The notes: generated from the sequence alone by a model not told the origin. A stretch of DNA of 64,000 bases from M0108 sp044228795 (GCA_044228795.1 JBGAUE010000019.1:1-64000); one strand, 5' to 3'; shown: positions 7,626 through 18,136, counted from the first letter of the stretch. Numbers and translations are program-made.

Positions 7626-10600
7626 GTGGGACCAGCGAAAAAGGCAGACGGTTTCAGCGCCCTGGCCTATTGGGGCCGGCACGGGCTGGACCTGATCAGG
7701 GGTCGCCCGGGCAGGCAGGACAGTGCGGGTCCGGACCCTACCCTGGAGGCGCCGTTGCGGGCGGAACTCTTCAGCGCCGATCAGATGGAGCAGCATGGCC
7801 TACGTCTGGCATCCGCCGACCGCTTGGCGCCAGGACGGGTGCCGGAGCGGTTGCTGGCACGCCTGGCCGCCAACGAGCAGGGGTTGACCGAGACCTGGGA
7901 CCTGCTGATCGCCGCGGTCGCGGCCAAGCAGCCCGTCACCCCCGCCGGGGAGTGGCTGCTGGACAATGCCTATCTCATCGCCGAGCAGATCCGTACCGCC
8001 CGTCGCCACCTGCCCAGGGGTTACAGCCGGGAATTGCCGAGCCTGGCGGCGGGTGTGTCGGCCGGCCTGCCGCGCGTCTACGGCCTGGCCCTGGAGACCA
8101 TCGCCCACGGCGACGGCCGGGTCGACCCGGAGAGCTTGAGCCGCTTTGTCGCCGCCTACCAGCGGGTCGCCCCGCTGCGCCTGGGCGAGCTGTGGGCCGT
8201 CCCCATCATGCTGCGCCTGGCCCTGATCGAGAACCTGCGCCGGGTAGCGGCGGGCATTGCCCATGACCGCCGGGATCGGAATCTGGCGGTCTCCTGGGCC
8301 AACCAATTGACCCAGATGGCCCGCCAGGACCCCAAGAACCTGATCCTGGTGATCGCGGACCTGGCGCGCTCATCCCCACCCATGACCCCGCCCTTCGTCT
8401 CGGAACTGTCGCGCCGGCTCCAGGGCCGGGGCCCGGCCCTGGCCTTCCCCTTGACCTGGATCGAGCAGCAACTGGCCGAGTCGGGCCTGTCGATTGCGCA
8501 ACTGGTGCGGGCCGGCAACCAACAACAGGCGGCCGATCAGGTCTCCGTGAGCAACAGCATCGGCAGCCTGCGCCTGCTCGGCACCCAGGACTGGCACGAG
8601 TTCGTCGAGGCCATGAGCCAGGTTGAGCAGGTCCTGCGCAGCGACCCGGCGGGGGCCTATGCCGGCATGGACTTCGCCAGCCGGGACAACTACCGCCGCG
8701 CGGTCGAGACCCTGGCCAAGGCGGGCGGGGGGTCCGAGCAGGATGTCGCCGGTCAGGTCCTCGCCCTGGCCCGGGCGCAGGCAGGTGCCGGGGGCGACGC
8801 CCGCAAGGCCCATGTGGGCTACTACCTGGTCGACCGCGGCCGCCCCGAGCTGGAACGAGCCCTGCGAGCGCCTCTGAACCCGATCGCCGCCCTGCGCCGC
8901 TGGGCGAGCCAGTCGGCCCTGCCGCTCTACCTGGGCAGCATAGGCTTGCTGACTTTAATCCTGGCCGCGGGCCTGCTGGCCCAGGCCCGCGCCGAGGGCT
9001 TGCCGGCCTGGGCCCTGGTCCCCCTGGCGGTGCTGGTGATCCTGGCCACCGGCCAGCTCGCCATCGCCCTGGTGAATTGGCTGATGCCCCTGCTGTCGGC
9101 GCCGCTCCGGTTGCCGCGCATGGACTACTCCGAGGGCATCCCGGCCCAATCGCGCACCCTGGTGGTAGTCCCGACCCTGCTCACCAGCCCGGCCAATATC
9201 GAGTCCCTGCTCGAGGCCCTGGAGGTGCGCTTTCTGGCCAATCGGGACGCCCGCCTGCACTTCGGCCTCCTGACTGACCTGCGCGATGCGCCTGAGGAGA
9301 CCCTGGACCAGGATGCCGCCCTGGTGGCCCTGGCCCGGGCGGGGGTCCAGGCCCTGAATGCGCGCTACGCGGACGACCGGGGCGACATCTTTTTCCTGTT
9401 CCACCGCCCCCGCCGCTGGAACCACCACGACCGCCTCTGGATGGGCTACGAGCGCAAACGCGGCAAACTCGCCGACCTCAACGCCCTGCTGCACGCCGGC
9501 GACGACTCGGGCTTCTCCCTGGTGGTGGGCGACACCGCCGCGCTCCTCGGGATTCCCTATGTCATCACCCTGGACACCGACACCCACCTGCCCCGGGACG
9601 CGGCCCGCGAGCTGGTCGCCACCCTGGCCCATCCGCTCAACCGGGCGGTTTACGACCCGGCCCGGGGCCGGGTGGTGGCCGGCTACGGCATCCTCCAGCC
9701 CGGGGTGAGCGCCAGCCTGCCGGTCGGCCAGCCCTCCCGCTACGGGCGCCTGCACGCGGGCGAGCCGGGTATTGACCCCTACACCCGCACCGTCTCGGAC
9801 ATCTACCAGGACGTCTTCCACGAGGGGTCCTTCATCGGCAAGGGCATCTATGATGTGGCCGCCTTCGAGCAGGCCCTCGGGGGCCGCTTCCCCGAGAACC
9901 GCATCCTGAGTCACGACCTCCTGGAGGGGTGCTACGCCCGCTCCGGATTGCTGACCGACGTGCCCCTGTACGAGGAGTATCCGCCCCGTTACGGCGCCGA
10001 CGTCAACCGCCGCTACCGCTGGATCCGGGGCGACTGGCAACTCGCCGCCTGGCTGCTACCGCGGGTGCCTGGCCCGGACGGCACCCGCCTGCCGAACCCC
10101 CTGTCCCTGCTGTCGCGCTGGAAGCTGTTCGATAACCTGCGCCGCAGCCTGGCCCCGGCGGTCCTGGTAACCCTGCTGTTGCTCGCCTGGTCCCTGTCGT
10201 CCCACCCCGGGCTCTGGACCCTGATGGTGCTCGGCGTGCCACTGATCCCACCCCTGCTGGCCTCCGCTCTAGACCTGCTGCGCAAGCCGGATGACCGGGG
10301 CCTGGGCCAACACCTGGCGGTCGCTGGCCGCGGCGCCGGCCAGCGCCTCACCTTGATCGGCCTGGGCCTGGCCACCCTGCCTCACGAGGCTTACTACAGC
10401 CTGGATGCGGTGCTGCGCACCCTGGGTCGGCTGTTCGTAACCCACCAAAGGCTGTTGGAGTGGAACCCTTCCGGCGACCAGGAGCGCCGCAGCCATACCG
10501 ACCTGCGGGCCGCGCTCCGCACCATGTGGTTCGCACCGGCCCTGGCCGCCGCCGCGGCCGGCGCCCTCGCCATAGCCCACCCCGTCGCCTTGACCGCGGC

Positions 10601-13600
10601 CGGTCCCCTTCTGTTCCTGTGGCTGGTCTCGCCGGTCATTGCCTGGTGGATCAGCCGGCCGCTGCCCCGCCGGGAAGCCGGGCTCACCGCCGAGCAGCTC
10701 CGCTTCCTCGGCCGCATCGCGCGCAAAACCTGGGCCTTCTTCGCAACCTATGTCGGCCCCCAGGACCATTGGCTGCCACCGGACAACTACCAGGAGGACC
10801 GGGCGGATCCCCTGGCCCATCGCACCTCGCCGACCAACATGGGCCTGGCCCTGCTGGGTAACCTGGCCGCCTACGACTTTGGCTACATACCGGCGGGCCA
10901 AGTGGTGGAGCGCACCGCCAACACCCTGGACAGCATGGCGGCACTGGATCGTCACCGTGGCCACTTCTACAACTGGTACGACACCAAAACCTTGCAACCC
11001 CTGCCGCCGTTCTATGTCTCGACCGTGGACAGCGGCAACCTGGGGGGGCACCTGCTGACTCTGCGCCCGGGTCTGCTGGCCCTGCTCGATGACCCCATCC
11101 TGCCGCCGCGCTGGCTGGACGGCTTGGGCGACACCCTGGGTGTCCTGGAAGAGGGGGCGCAGGGGTTGGCCCCGGCCAACCTGAAGGCACTCCGCACGGC
11201 CCTGGCCGCGGCGCCCACGGGTCTTGCGGCGACCCTCCGCCTGCTGGACGGCTTGGTAAGCTCCACCGACGCCCTGAGCGAAGACATGACGGAGCCGAGC
11301 GAGCCAGAGGCGCTCTGGTGGGCTCAAGCCCTGGCCCGGCAGTGCCAGGCGATCCGCGACGAGCTGGCCTGGCTCGCGCCCTGGACTACCCTGGGGCCAC
11401 CGCCCGAGGGCCTGGGCGAGCGGCCCGACCTGGACGCCATACCCAGCCTGCGCACCCTGGGCGGGTCCCTCTCCGTCGGGGTTGCGGTGGGCGCCACCTC
11501 CGACCAGGGCGCCTGGCTGGCGGAGTTGCACCGGTGCCTGGATCAGGGCCACGAGCGCGCCCAGGCCCGGATTACCGTCATACAGCGCCTGGTTGCCCTG
11601 GCCGGGGACCTGGCGCAGATGGATTACGGATTCCTCTACGACAAGTCAGCGCGACTGCTGTCCATCGGTTACAACCTGGAGGACCGGCGCCGGGACGCGA
11701 GCTACTACGACCTGCTCGCCTCGGAGGTCCGCCTGGGGGTATTCGTCGCCATTGCCCAGGGACAGTTGCCCCAGGAGACCTGGTTTGCCCTGGGGCGCGC
11801 CCTGATCAACCCCGATGGCGCGCCCATCCTGCTCTCCTGGAGCGGGTCCATGTTCGAGTACCTGATGCCCCAGTTGGTCATGCCGGCCTATCCGGACACA
11901 TTGCTCGACCAGACTGCCCGGACGGCGGTGGCGCGCCAGATCGCCTACGGCCGGGAGTGCGGTCTGCCCTGGGGTGTCTCGGAGTCTGGCTACAACCGGG
12001 TGGACATGGAACTCAACTACCAGTATCGCGCCTTCGGGGTGCCGGGTCTGGGGCTGAAGCGCGGTCTGGCCGAGGACCAGGTTGTCGCCCCCTATGCCAC
12101 CGCCCTTGCCCTGATGGTGGCCCCGCGCGCGGCCTGCGAGAACCTGCAACTTCTCACCACTGTCGGGGCGCAGGGGCGCTTTGGCCTGCACGAGGCCATC
12201 GACTACACCCCGGCCCGTCAGCGCCGCGGCGAGACCCGCACTATCCTGCGGTCCTACATGGCGCATCACCAGGGCATGAGCCTCTTGGCCCTGGACTACC
12301 TGCTGCGCCACCGCCCCATGCAACGGCGCTTCATCGCCGACCCCTGCCTCCAGGCGACCCTTTTGCTGTTACAGGAGCGCATCCCGCACGCCTCGACCTA
12401 CTTCACCGATACCGCGACGCTGACCGATATCCGGGTCGGTGCTCCGGACGTACAGATGCCCATTCGCGTCCTGGACACGCCCGACACCCCGGTCCCACAG
12501 GTGCAATTGCTGTCCAACGGCCGCTACCAGGTCATGGTCACGGCGGCCGGCGGCGGCTACAGCCGCTGGCAGGACCTGGCGGTGACCCGCTGGCGCGAGG
12601 ACAGCACCCGCGACCCCTGGGGCACCTTCTGCTACCTGCGCGACCTGGACAGCGGAGCCACCTGGTCCAACACCTTCCAGCCCACCCTGCGCCGGGCCGC
12701 GCTCTGCGAAGGGATCTTCTCGGAGGGGCGAGCGGAGTTTCGCCGCCGGGATCGGGGCACCGGGTTCGACTTCGAGACCCATACGGACATCGTCGTGTCA
12801 CCCGAGGACGACATCGAGCTGCGCCGGGTGCGCATCACCAATTGCGCCCCAGTGACGCGCACCATCGAGATCACCAGCTATGCCGAGGTAGTCCTGGCCA
12901 ACCCCGCCGCCGACGCCCTGCACCCGGCCTTCAGCAACCTGTTCGTCCAGACCGAGATCCTGTCCTCGCGCCAGGCCATCCTCTGCACCCGCCGCCCACG
13001 TTCCCGGGACGAGCACCCGCCCTGCCTGTTCCATCTGGTAGCCGTACACGACGCCCAGCCCCGTGAACCGTCCTGCGAGACCGACCGCGCCCGCTTCCTC
13101 GGCCGTGGGCGCACCTCGGCTGCGGCTCAGGCCATGGACAGCGCCGCGGCCCTGTCCGGGACCCAGGGCTCGGTGCTGGACCCGGTGGCGGCCATCCGCT
13201 GCCGCATCGTCCTGGAGCCCGAGCAGACCGCGAATGTGGACCTGGTCTTTGGTATCGGGGCGGATCGCGAGGCTGCCCTGGGGCTGGTCGAGAAGTATCA
13301 GGATCGGCGCCTGGCCGACCGTGTCTTCGAACTGGCCTGGACCCATGCCCAGGTGGTGCTGCGCCAGATCAACGCCAGCGCGGCGGATGCCCAGCTCTAC
13401 GCCCGCCTGGCCAGCGCCATCATCTACGCCCATGCCGGGCTGCGCGCCGAGCCTGAGGTACTGCTGCGCAATTGCCGCGGCCAGTCCGGGCTCTGGGCCT
13501 ACGCCATTTCCGGGGACCTGCCTATCGTCCTGCTGCGCGTCGCCGACCTGGCCAACATTGAGCTGGTGCGCCAGCTCATCCAGGCCCATGCCTACTGGCA

Positions 13601-16364
13601 CCTCAAGGGGCTGGCGGTGGACCTGGTGATCTGGAACGAGGACCGCGCCGGCTACCGTCAGCTCTTGCAGGACCGCATCCTGGGTCTGATCGCGGTGGGC
13701 CTGGACAACCAAGCCCTAGAGCGTCCGGGGGGCATCTTCGTGCGCTCCCTGGAACAGATCGCCGACGAGGACCGCACCCTGTTTTTGACCGTCGCCCGGA
13801 TCACCCTGAGCGACAGCGGCGGCACCCTGGCCGAACAGCTCGACCGCCTGGTCGTCCCGACCCTGCGGGTGCCGCGCCTGGTCCCCACCCAGGAGCGCCA
13901 GGCGGAGGCCGCCGGGGCCTACGAGTTGCCCAAACGCGACCTCATCCTGGCCAACGGCATGGGCGGCTTCACCCCGGACGGGCACGAGTATGTCATCACC
14001 ACCAGTGCCTCCCATCTCACCCCGGCGCCCTGGGTCAACGTGCTGGCCAACCCCCAGTTCGGCTGCGTCATCTCCGAGGCCGGCTCGGCCTACACCTGGG
14101 GCGAGAATGCCCACGAGTTCCGCCTCACCCCCTGGCACAACGACCCGGTTTCCGACCCGAGCGGCGAGGCCTTCTATCTGCGTGATGAGGAGAGCGGCCG
14201 CTACTGGTCGCCGAGCCCCCTGCCCTGTCGCAGCGCCACCCCCTATGTCAGCCGTCACGGTTTCGGCTACAGCGTCTTCGAACACACACAAGGCGGCATT
14301 TACTCGGAACTGTGGATTTATGTGGCCCTGGATGCGGCGGTCAAGTTCTCCCGGTTGGTAGTCCGTAACGACTCGGGACGGCCGCGCCGGCTGTCCGCCA
14401 CCGGCTATGTGGAGTGGGTCCTGGGCGATCTGAGGGCCAAGACGGTCATGCACCTGACCACCGAAATTGATCCTTACAGCGGCGCCCTCTATGCCCGCAA
14501 TCCCTACAACAGCGAGTTTCCGAACCGGGTCGCCTTCTTTGACGTAGACGACGCACCGCGCACCTGCACCTGCGATCGCGGCGAGTTCATCGGCCGCAAC
14601 GGTCACCTGGGGCGCCCAGCCGCCCTGGCCCGCACCCACCTGTCCGGTCGGGTGGGCGCGGGGCTCGACCCCTGCGCCGCCCTCCAGGTCCCGTTCGACC
14701 TGGCCCTGGGGCAGGAGCGGGAGATCGTCTTCCGGTTGGGCCTGGGCGGCACCCCGGGGGGCGAGTCTGCCGCCACACTGGTGGCACGCCTGCGCGGCAG
14801 CGCGGTCGCCCGACGAACCCTGGAGGCCGTCTGGGGCTACTGGAACCGCACCCTCGGAGCTGTCCAGGTGGAGACGCCTGACGAGTCGCTCAACGTCCTC
14901 ACCAACGGCTGGCTGCTGTACCAAACCCTGGCCTGCCGGATGTGGGGGCGCAGCGGCTATTACCAGTCCGGCGGGGCCTTCGGCTTCCGCGACCAGTTGC
15001 AGGACGCCATGGCCCTGGTGCATGCCAAGCCCGGGCTGCTGCGTGCCCAACTGCTGCTGTGCGCGGGCCGCCAGTTCCCCGAGGGCGATGTGCAGCACTG
15101 GTGGCATCCGCCCGCCGGGCGCGGCGTGCGCAGCCACTGCTCCGACGATTACCTGTGGCTGCCCCTGGCCACTTGCCGTTATGTGCTGTGTACCGGCGAC
15201 ACCGGGGTGCTGGAGGAGCCCGTCGCCTACCTGGCCGGCCGGCCTCTCGACCCGGCGGACGAGTCCTACTACGACCTCCCCGGTCGCAGCGAAGAGACGG
15301 AGAGCCTCTACCGACATTGCGAGCGAGCGATCCGCCGCGGGCTCGCCCGGGTTGGTGCCCGGGGCCTGCCACTGATGGGCTCCGGCGACTGGAACGACGG
15401 CATGAACCGGGTAGGTATCCAGGGTCAGGGCGAGAGTGTCTGGCTGGGATTCTTCCTATGCGAGGTGCTGCGCCAATTCGACGCCCTGGCTCGGGACCTG
15501 GGCGATGCGCCCTTCGCTGAGGTCTGCGCCCTGGAACGGGCGCGCCTGACGCAAGCCCTCGACACCCACGCCTGGGACGGCGGCTGGTATCGCCGCGCCT
15601 GGTTCGACGACGGGACGCCGCTGGGTGCCGCGGACAACCGCGAATGCCGCATCGATTCCATCTCCCAGAGTTGGGCGGTCCTGTCCGGGGCGGGCGACCC
15701 CGAGCGGGCGCGCACCGCCATGGCAGCGGTGGACGAGCGGCTGGTGCGCCGTGAGCACGGCCTGATCCAGTTGCTCGACCCACCCTTCGACCGGTCGGAC
15801 CTGGACCCCGGCTACATCAAGGGCTATGTCCCCGGTGTGCGGGAGAACGGCGGCCAGTACACCCACGGCGCCATATGGGCGGCCATGGCCTTCGCCGCCC
15901 TGGGCGACAGCCGGCGCGCCTGGGATCTCACCACCCTGATCAACCCAGCCAACCACGCGAAATCCCCAGAGGCCATCGCGACCTACAAGGTCGAGCCCTA
16001 TGTGATGGCGGCGGACGTCTACGCCGTGGCGCCCCACACCGGGCGCGGTGGCTGGACCTGGTACACCGGCTCAGCGGGTTGGATGTACCGGCTGGTCGTG
16101 GAGTCCCTGCTGGGCCTGCGCCTGGAGGTGGACCAACTGCACCTGGCCCCCTGCCTGCCCGCGCACTGGTCAGGGCTGACCATCCACTACAGGTACCGGG
16201 AAACGGTCTACCACATCGTCATCTCCCAGGTGCGCGCCGGGGATGGCGCCCCGATCGGTACTGCGGGGGTGACCCTCGACGGCGCGACACAGGACGGCCT
16301 GAGGATCCCCCTGATCGATGATCGCCGCGAGCACCGGGTCGAGGTGCGGGTGGTGGCGGCATAA
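7626..16364 (+). CDS. ndvB: NdvB/ChvB-type cyclic beta-1,2-glucan synthase
   Basis: A 2,912-residue inner-membrane enzyme expected to make cyclic beta-1,2-glucan from UDP-glucose. Start GTG 7626 has AGGAG nine bases upstream. In order: an N-terminal region; membrane segments near residues 435-500 and 840-880; a glycosyltransferase domain with LDTDTHLPRD (about 648), QDVFHEGSFIGKG (about 727), SHDLLEG (about 761) and RYRWIRGDWQ (about 796); more membrane helices near 960-1010; a glycoamylase-like domain (about 1030-1500, with GSMFEYLMPQLVMP); two GH94-type beta-sandwich domains; and a C-terminal GH94 phosphorylase-like catalytic domain with GSGDWNDGMNRVG near 2586. Family members polymerise, cyclise and trim the chain. 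Length matches the family (about 2,800-2,900). It appears to stand alone; no exporter (NdvA) is adjacent. Confidence 0.95.
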   Translation: MGPAKKADGFSALAYWGRHGLDLIRGRPGRQDSAGPDPTLEAPLRAELFSADQMEQHGLRLASADRLAPGRVPERLLARLAANEQGLTETWDLLIAAVAAKQPVTPAGEWLLDNAYLIAEQIRTARRHLPRGYSRELPSLAAGVSAGLPRVYGLALETIAHGDGRVDPESLSRFVAAYQRVAPLRLGELWAVPIMLRLALIENLRRVAAGIAHDRRDRNLAVSWANQLTQMARQDPKNLILVIADLARSSPPMTPPFVSELSRRLQGRGPALAFPLTWIEQQLAESGLSIAQLVRAGNQQQAADQVSVSNSIGSLRLLGTQDWHEFVEAMSQVEQVLRSDPAGAYAGMDFASRDNYRRAVETLAKAGGGSEQDVAGQVLALARAQAGAGGDARKAHVGYYLVDRGRPELERALRAPLNPIAALRRWASQSALPLYLGSIGLLTLILAAGLLAQARAEGLPAWALVPLAVLVILATGQLAIALVNWLMPLLSAPLRLPRMDYSEGIPAQSRTLVVVPTLLTSPANIESLLEALEVRFLANRDARLHFGLLTDLRDAPEETLDQDAALVALARAGVQALNARYADDRGDIFFLFHRPRRWNHHDRLWMGYERKRGKLADLNALLHAGDDSGFSLVVGDTAALLGIPYVITLDTDTHLPRDAARELVATLAHPLNRAVYDPARGRVVAGYGILQPGVSASLPVGQPSRYGRLHAGEPGIDPYTRTVSDIYQDVFHEGSFIGKGIYDVAAFEQALGGRFPENRILSHDLLEGCYARSGLLTDVPLYEEYPPRYGADVNRRYRWIRGDWQLAAWLLPRVPGPDGTRLPNPLSLLSRWKLFDNLRRSLAPAVLVTLLLLAWSLSSHPGLWTLMVLGVPLIPPLLASALDLLRKPDDRGLGQHLAVAGRGAGQRLTLIGLGLATLPHEAYYSLDAVLRTLGRLFVTHQRLLEWNPSGDQERRSHTDLRAALRTMWFAPALAAAAAGALAIAHPVALTAAGPLLFLWLVSPVIAWWISRPLPRREAGLTAEQLRFLGRIARKTWAFFATYVGPQDHWLPPDNYQEDRADPLAHRTSPTNMGLALLGNLAAYDFGYIPAGQVVERTANTLDSMAALDRHRGHFYNWYDTKTLQPLPPFYVSTVDSGNLGGHLLTLRPGLLALLDDPILPPRWLDGLGDTLGVLEEGAQGLAPANLKALRTALAAAPTGLAATLRLLDGLVSSTDALSEDMTEPSEPEALWWAQALARQCQAIRDELAWLAPWTTLGPPPEGLGERPDLDAIPSLRTLGGSLSVGVAVGATSDQGAWLAELHRCLDQGHERAQARITVIQRLVALAGDLAQMDYGFLYDKSARLLSIGYNLEDRRRDASYYDLLASEVRLGVFVAIAQGQLPQETWFALGRALINPDGAPILLSWSGSMFEYLMPQLVMPAYPDTLLDQTARTAVARQIAYGRECGLPWGVSESGYNRVDMELNYQYRAFGVPGLGLKRGLAEDQVVAPYATALALMVAPRAACENLQLLTTVGAQGRFGLHEAIDYTPARQRRGETRTILRSYMAHHQGMSLLALDYLLRHRPMQRRFIADPCLQATLLLLQERIPHASTYFTDTATLTDIRVGAPDVQMPIRVLDTPDTPVPQVQLLSNGRYQVMVTAAGGGYSRWQDLAVTRWREDSTRDPWGTFCYLRDLDSGATWSNTFQPTLRRAALCEGIFSEGRAEFRRRDRGTGFDFETHTDIVVSPEDDIELRRVRITNCAPVTRTIEITSYAEVVLANPAADALHPAFSNLFVQTEILSSRQAILCTRRPRSRDEHPPCLFHLVAVHDAQPREPSCETDRARFLGRGRTSAAAQAMDSAAALSGTQGSVLDPVAAIRCRIVLEPEQTANVDLVFGIGADREAALGLVEKYQDRRLADRVFELAWTHAQVVLRQINASAADAQLYARLASAIIYAHAGLRAEPEVLLRNCRGQSGLWAYAISGDLPIVLLRVADLANIELVRQLIQAHAYWHLKGLAVDLVIWNEDRAGYRQLLQDRILGLIAVGLDNQALERPGGIFVRSLEQIADEDRTLFLTVARITLSDSGGTLAEQLDRLVVPTLRVPRLVPTQERQAEAAGAYELPKRDLILANGMGGFTPDGHEYVITTSASHLTPAPWVNVLANPQFGCVISEAGSAYTWGENAHEFRLTPWHNDPVSDPSGEAFYLRDEESGRYWSPSPLPCRSATPYVSRHGFGYSVFEHTQGGIYSELWIYVALDAAVKFSRLVVRNDSGRPRRLSATGYVEWVLGDLRAKTVMHLTTEIDPYSGALYARNPYNSEFPNRVAFFDVDDAPRTCTCDRGEFIGRNGHLGRPAALARTHLSGRVGAGLDPCAALQVPFDLALGQEREIVFRLGLGGTPGGESAATLVARLRGSAVARRTLEAVWGYWNRTLGAVQVETPDESLNVLTNGWLLYQTLACRMWGRSGYYQSGGAFGFRDQLQDAMALVHAKPGLLRAQLLLCAGRQFPEGDVQHWWHPPAGRGVRSHCSDDYLWLPLATCRYVLCTGDTGVLEEPVAYLAGRPLDPADESYYDLPGRSEETESLYRHCERAIRRGLARVGARGLPLMGSGDWNDGMNRVGIQGQGESVWLGFFLCEVLRQFDALARDLGDAPFAEVCALERARLTQALDTHAWDGGWYRRAWFDDGTPLGAADNRECRIDSISQSWAVLSGAGDPERARTAMAAVDERLVRREHGLIQLLDPPFDRSDLDPGYIKGYVPGVRENGGQYTHGAIWAAMAFAALGDSRRAWDLTTLINPANHAKSPEAIATYKVEPYVMAADVYAVAPHTGRGGWTWYTGSAGWMYRLVVESLLGLRLEVDQLHLAPCLPAHWSGLTIHYRYRETVYHIVISQVRAGDGAPIGTAGVTLDGATQDGLRIPLIDDRREHRVEVRVVAA

Positions 16365-16614
16365 ATTAGGTTCACACCCAAGACGATGCCTAGACGATGC
16401 CTGTAAGCACATCAACATCCGCCATGTGTCGGGGTTCCTGACGCAACTTTACGGCCTTGTTCGTGGAGTAGTGTTCTTCAGCGCACAGAAATCGCCGTGG
16501 AACTGGGCTAAGTTCACACTAGCGCACCGCAGGAGACGGACTGCGAACCCCTGGCGCGTCACGGTCGACGGGCCTCATGGCGTTCCCGGCTGTTGGGAAC
16601 TAAAGGAGAAATCC

Positions 16615-17322
16615 ATGTCAGCCTCATCACTAACCCTGCCGAAAAATCTCTTGCTCGCAGGCTTGAAGCCCGATGAGCGGGCATGGACTCTGGCACAGTG
16701 CGAGTCGGTGGCACTGGTAGCGGGGGATACCCTGTGTGAGCCCGATGCGGTCCTTGAGCACGCCTATTTCCCGCGGCAGGGTGTCATCGCCCTGGTCACC
16801 ATCCTGGGCCGCCATCGGCCCTTGGAAATGGGGCTGATTGGCAATGAGGGCATGCTCGGCGCCACCCTGGCGCTCGGGGTCGAGACCGCGCCCATGCGGG
16901 CGGTGGTTCAGGGGGCCGGCACGGCCTGGCGGATGGCCCGTGAGGACTTCCAGCAGCAATTACTCACCGACCCGGACCTGAGACGCATCATCTCCCGTTA
17001 TCTCTACGTCTTGCTGACCCAGTTTGCCCAATCCGCTGCTTGCACCCATTTTCATGAAATCGAGCCGCGCCTGGCGCGCTGGCTGCTGATGACCCAGGAT
17101 CGGGCGCACGCCGATCATTTCAATTTAACCCATGAAGTCCTGGCCTCCCTACTGGGGGTACGCAGGAGCGGCATCACCCTCGCCGCGGGGGCGCTCCAAC
17201 AACGCGGCCTCATCCACTATGTCCGGGGTGTCATCCGCATTCTCGATCGGCCCGGTCTGGAAGTCGCCGCCTGCGGATGCTACGACGCTCTGCTCGCGGA
17301 CTATGCCGAGCAATTCGCCTAG
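16615..17322 (+). CDS. Crp/Fnr-family transcriptional regulator, first copy
   Basis: A 235-residue regulator. Residues about 10-125 form the cyclic-nucleotide-like beta-roll (GDTLCEPD...YFPRQGVIALVT...GNEGMLG); a dimer helix follows; the winged helix at about 170-225 includes LTHEVLASLLGVRRSGITLAA and RGLIHYVRGVIRILDR. There is no N-terminal Cys cluster of the Fnr type, so the signal is unknown. ATG 16615 is preceded by AAGGAGAA. The frame is open further upstream but the extension has no homology-like content. A second regulator of the same subfamily lies at 19828, and the two bracket a group of small envelope genes they may control. Confidence 0.9.
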   Translation: MSASSLTLPKNLLLAGLKPDERAWTLAQCESVALVAGDTLCEPDAVLEHAYFPRQGVIALVTILGRHRPLEMGLIGNEGMLGATLALGVETAPMRAVVQGAGTAWRMAREDFQQQLLTDPDLRRIISRYLYVLLTQFAQSAACTHFHEIEPRLARWLLMTQDRAHADHFNLTHEVLASLLGVRRSGITLAAGALQQRGLIHYVRGVIRILDRPGLEVAACGCYDALLADYAEQFA

Positions 17323-17331
17323 CCGGCGGCT

Positions 17332-17358
17332 CCTGGCTCGCCCTGCCAGCTAGCCAGG
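17332..17358 (+). terminator. Hairpin after the first Crp/Fnr gene
   Basis: CCTGGCT at 17332-17338 pairs with AGCCAGG at 17352-17358 around a 13-base loop, ten bases after the stop codon. There is no T-tract, so it is at best a weak or Rho-assisted terminator. Confidence 0.35.
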
Positions 17359-17738
17359 CCTGACCGGTTACTCAACCCGGATCTGTTGCCGGACAACCGT
17401 CTCAGCAATCGCCGCCATGGTGCGGGCGTGCAAACTCGCTCGGTAGCCTCTTCAGGGACATGCCCACCCTGGCCATAAAGGTCACAAGAGGGGCTTTGAC
17501 CGAAATTAACTGCTCCTATGTACCCTGGCGCACACAAAATCCCGAAAGTTAGGCCTATGTTTAAGACATGCCGAAGGGAAAGGCCAGCGGCGATAAGAGT
17601 TGTTATGCGGCTTCGATAGGTCGCTCTTCCGTCGAGATGCCAAGGGGTATTGGAGCGGACGAGAAACGGCATCTCAGGGACGAGTGGAATCCAGGCGATA
17701 TCATCCAAAACCATGCGACAAAACTCAGGAGGCATCCA
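17359..17738. other. Intergenic stretch upstream of the DUF3096 gene
   Basis: About 380 bases without a supportable gene. Reading frames present in both directions are short and lack recognisable motifs. The promoter for the following small-gene cluster should lie here; AGGAGG at 17727-17732 is the ribosome site of the next gene. Confidence 0.4.
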
Positions 17739-17888
17739 ATGAATTTTAGTTTAAGCCATATCGCTGTCGAACCAGTTCTTGCCATCTTGGCGGGCATATT
17801 GATCCTCGTGGCACCGAGGTTTCTGAACTATTTCGTTGCCGTGTACCTGATCGTTATCGGCATCATGGGGCTCATGTCGGCACGGTAA
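17739..17888 (+). CDS. DUF3096 small membrane protein
   Basis: A 49-residue protein, MNFSLSHIAVEPVLAILAG then ILILVAPRFLNYFVAVYLIV, ending IGIMGLMSAR. It has two short hydrophobic helices separated by P-R-x-L-N-Y, which is the hallmark of the DUF3096 family. Start ATG 17739 is preceded by a full AGGAGG six bases away. The family often sits with stress-induced envelope genes; the molecular function is unknown. The next gene, an entericidin-like lipoprotein, begins 58 bases downstream and is probably co-transcribed. Confidence 0.8.
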   Translation: MNFSLSHIAVEPVLAILAGILILVAPRFLNYFVAVYLIVIGIMGLMSAR

Positions 17889-17946
17889 CACCGGCTCGCG
17901 GGGGCAATACAAACAACAACATAACTGATTAACAAAGGTCATTGCC

Positions 17947-18090
17947 ATGAAACAACTGATAGCACTCATTCTGCTGATCTCGATAGTAGGCCTAATCGGC
18001 TGCAATACCATGGAAGGGGCCGGTAAGGATATCTCAGCCGGCGGCGATGCCGTCTCCGATACCGCCAAGGACGTCAAACGTGATATGTGA
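17947..18090 (+). CDS. Entericidin-family small lipoprotein
   Basis: A 47-residue protein: MKQLIALILLISIVGLIGCN followed by TMEGAGKDISAGGDAVSDTA and a short basic end. The signal sequence ends in a lipobox (LIGC, Cys at residue 19), and the mature part carries the NT.EGAGKDI..GG motif of entericidin EcnA/EcnB. In Enterobacteria these are stress-regulated lipoproteins of an antidote/toxin pair; a single copy in other bacteria is usually annotated as a stress lipoprotein. Start ATG 17947 lies shortly after the DUF3096 gene. Confidence 0.88.
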   Translation: MKQLIALILLISIVGLIGCNTMEGAGKDISAGGDAVSDTAKDVKRDM

Positions 18091-18117
18091 GCACGAACTG
18101 GACGGCTTGATCGTTAA

Positions 18118-18136
18118 TAGCGGGCTTAGCCCGCTA
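18118..18136 (+). terminator. Short perfect hairpin after the entericidin gene
   Basis: TAGCGGGCTTAGCCCGCTA forms an 8-bp stem with a TTA loop 28 bases after the entericidin stop. There is no T-tract, so it may stabilise the upstream mRNA or attenuate read-through into the next gene. Confidence 0.5.
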
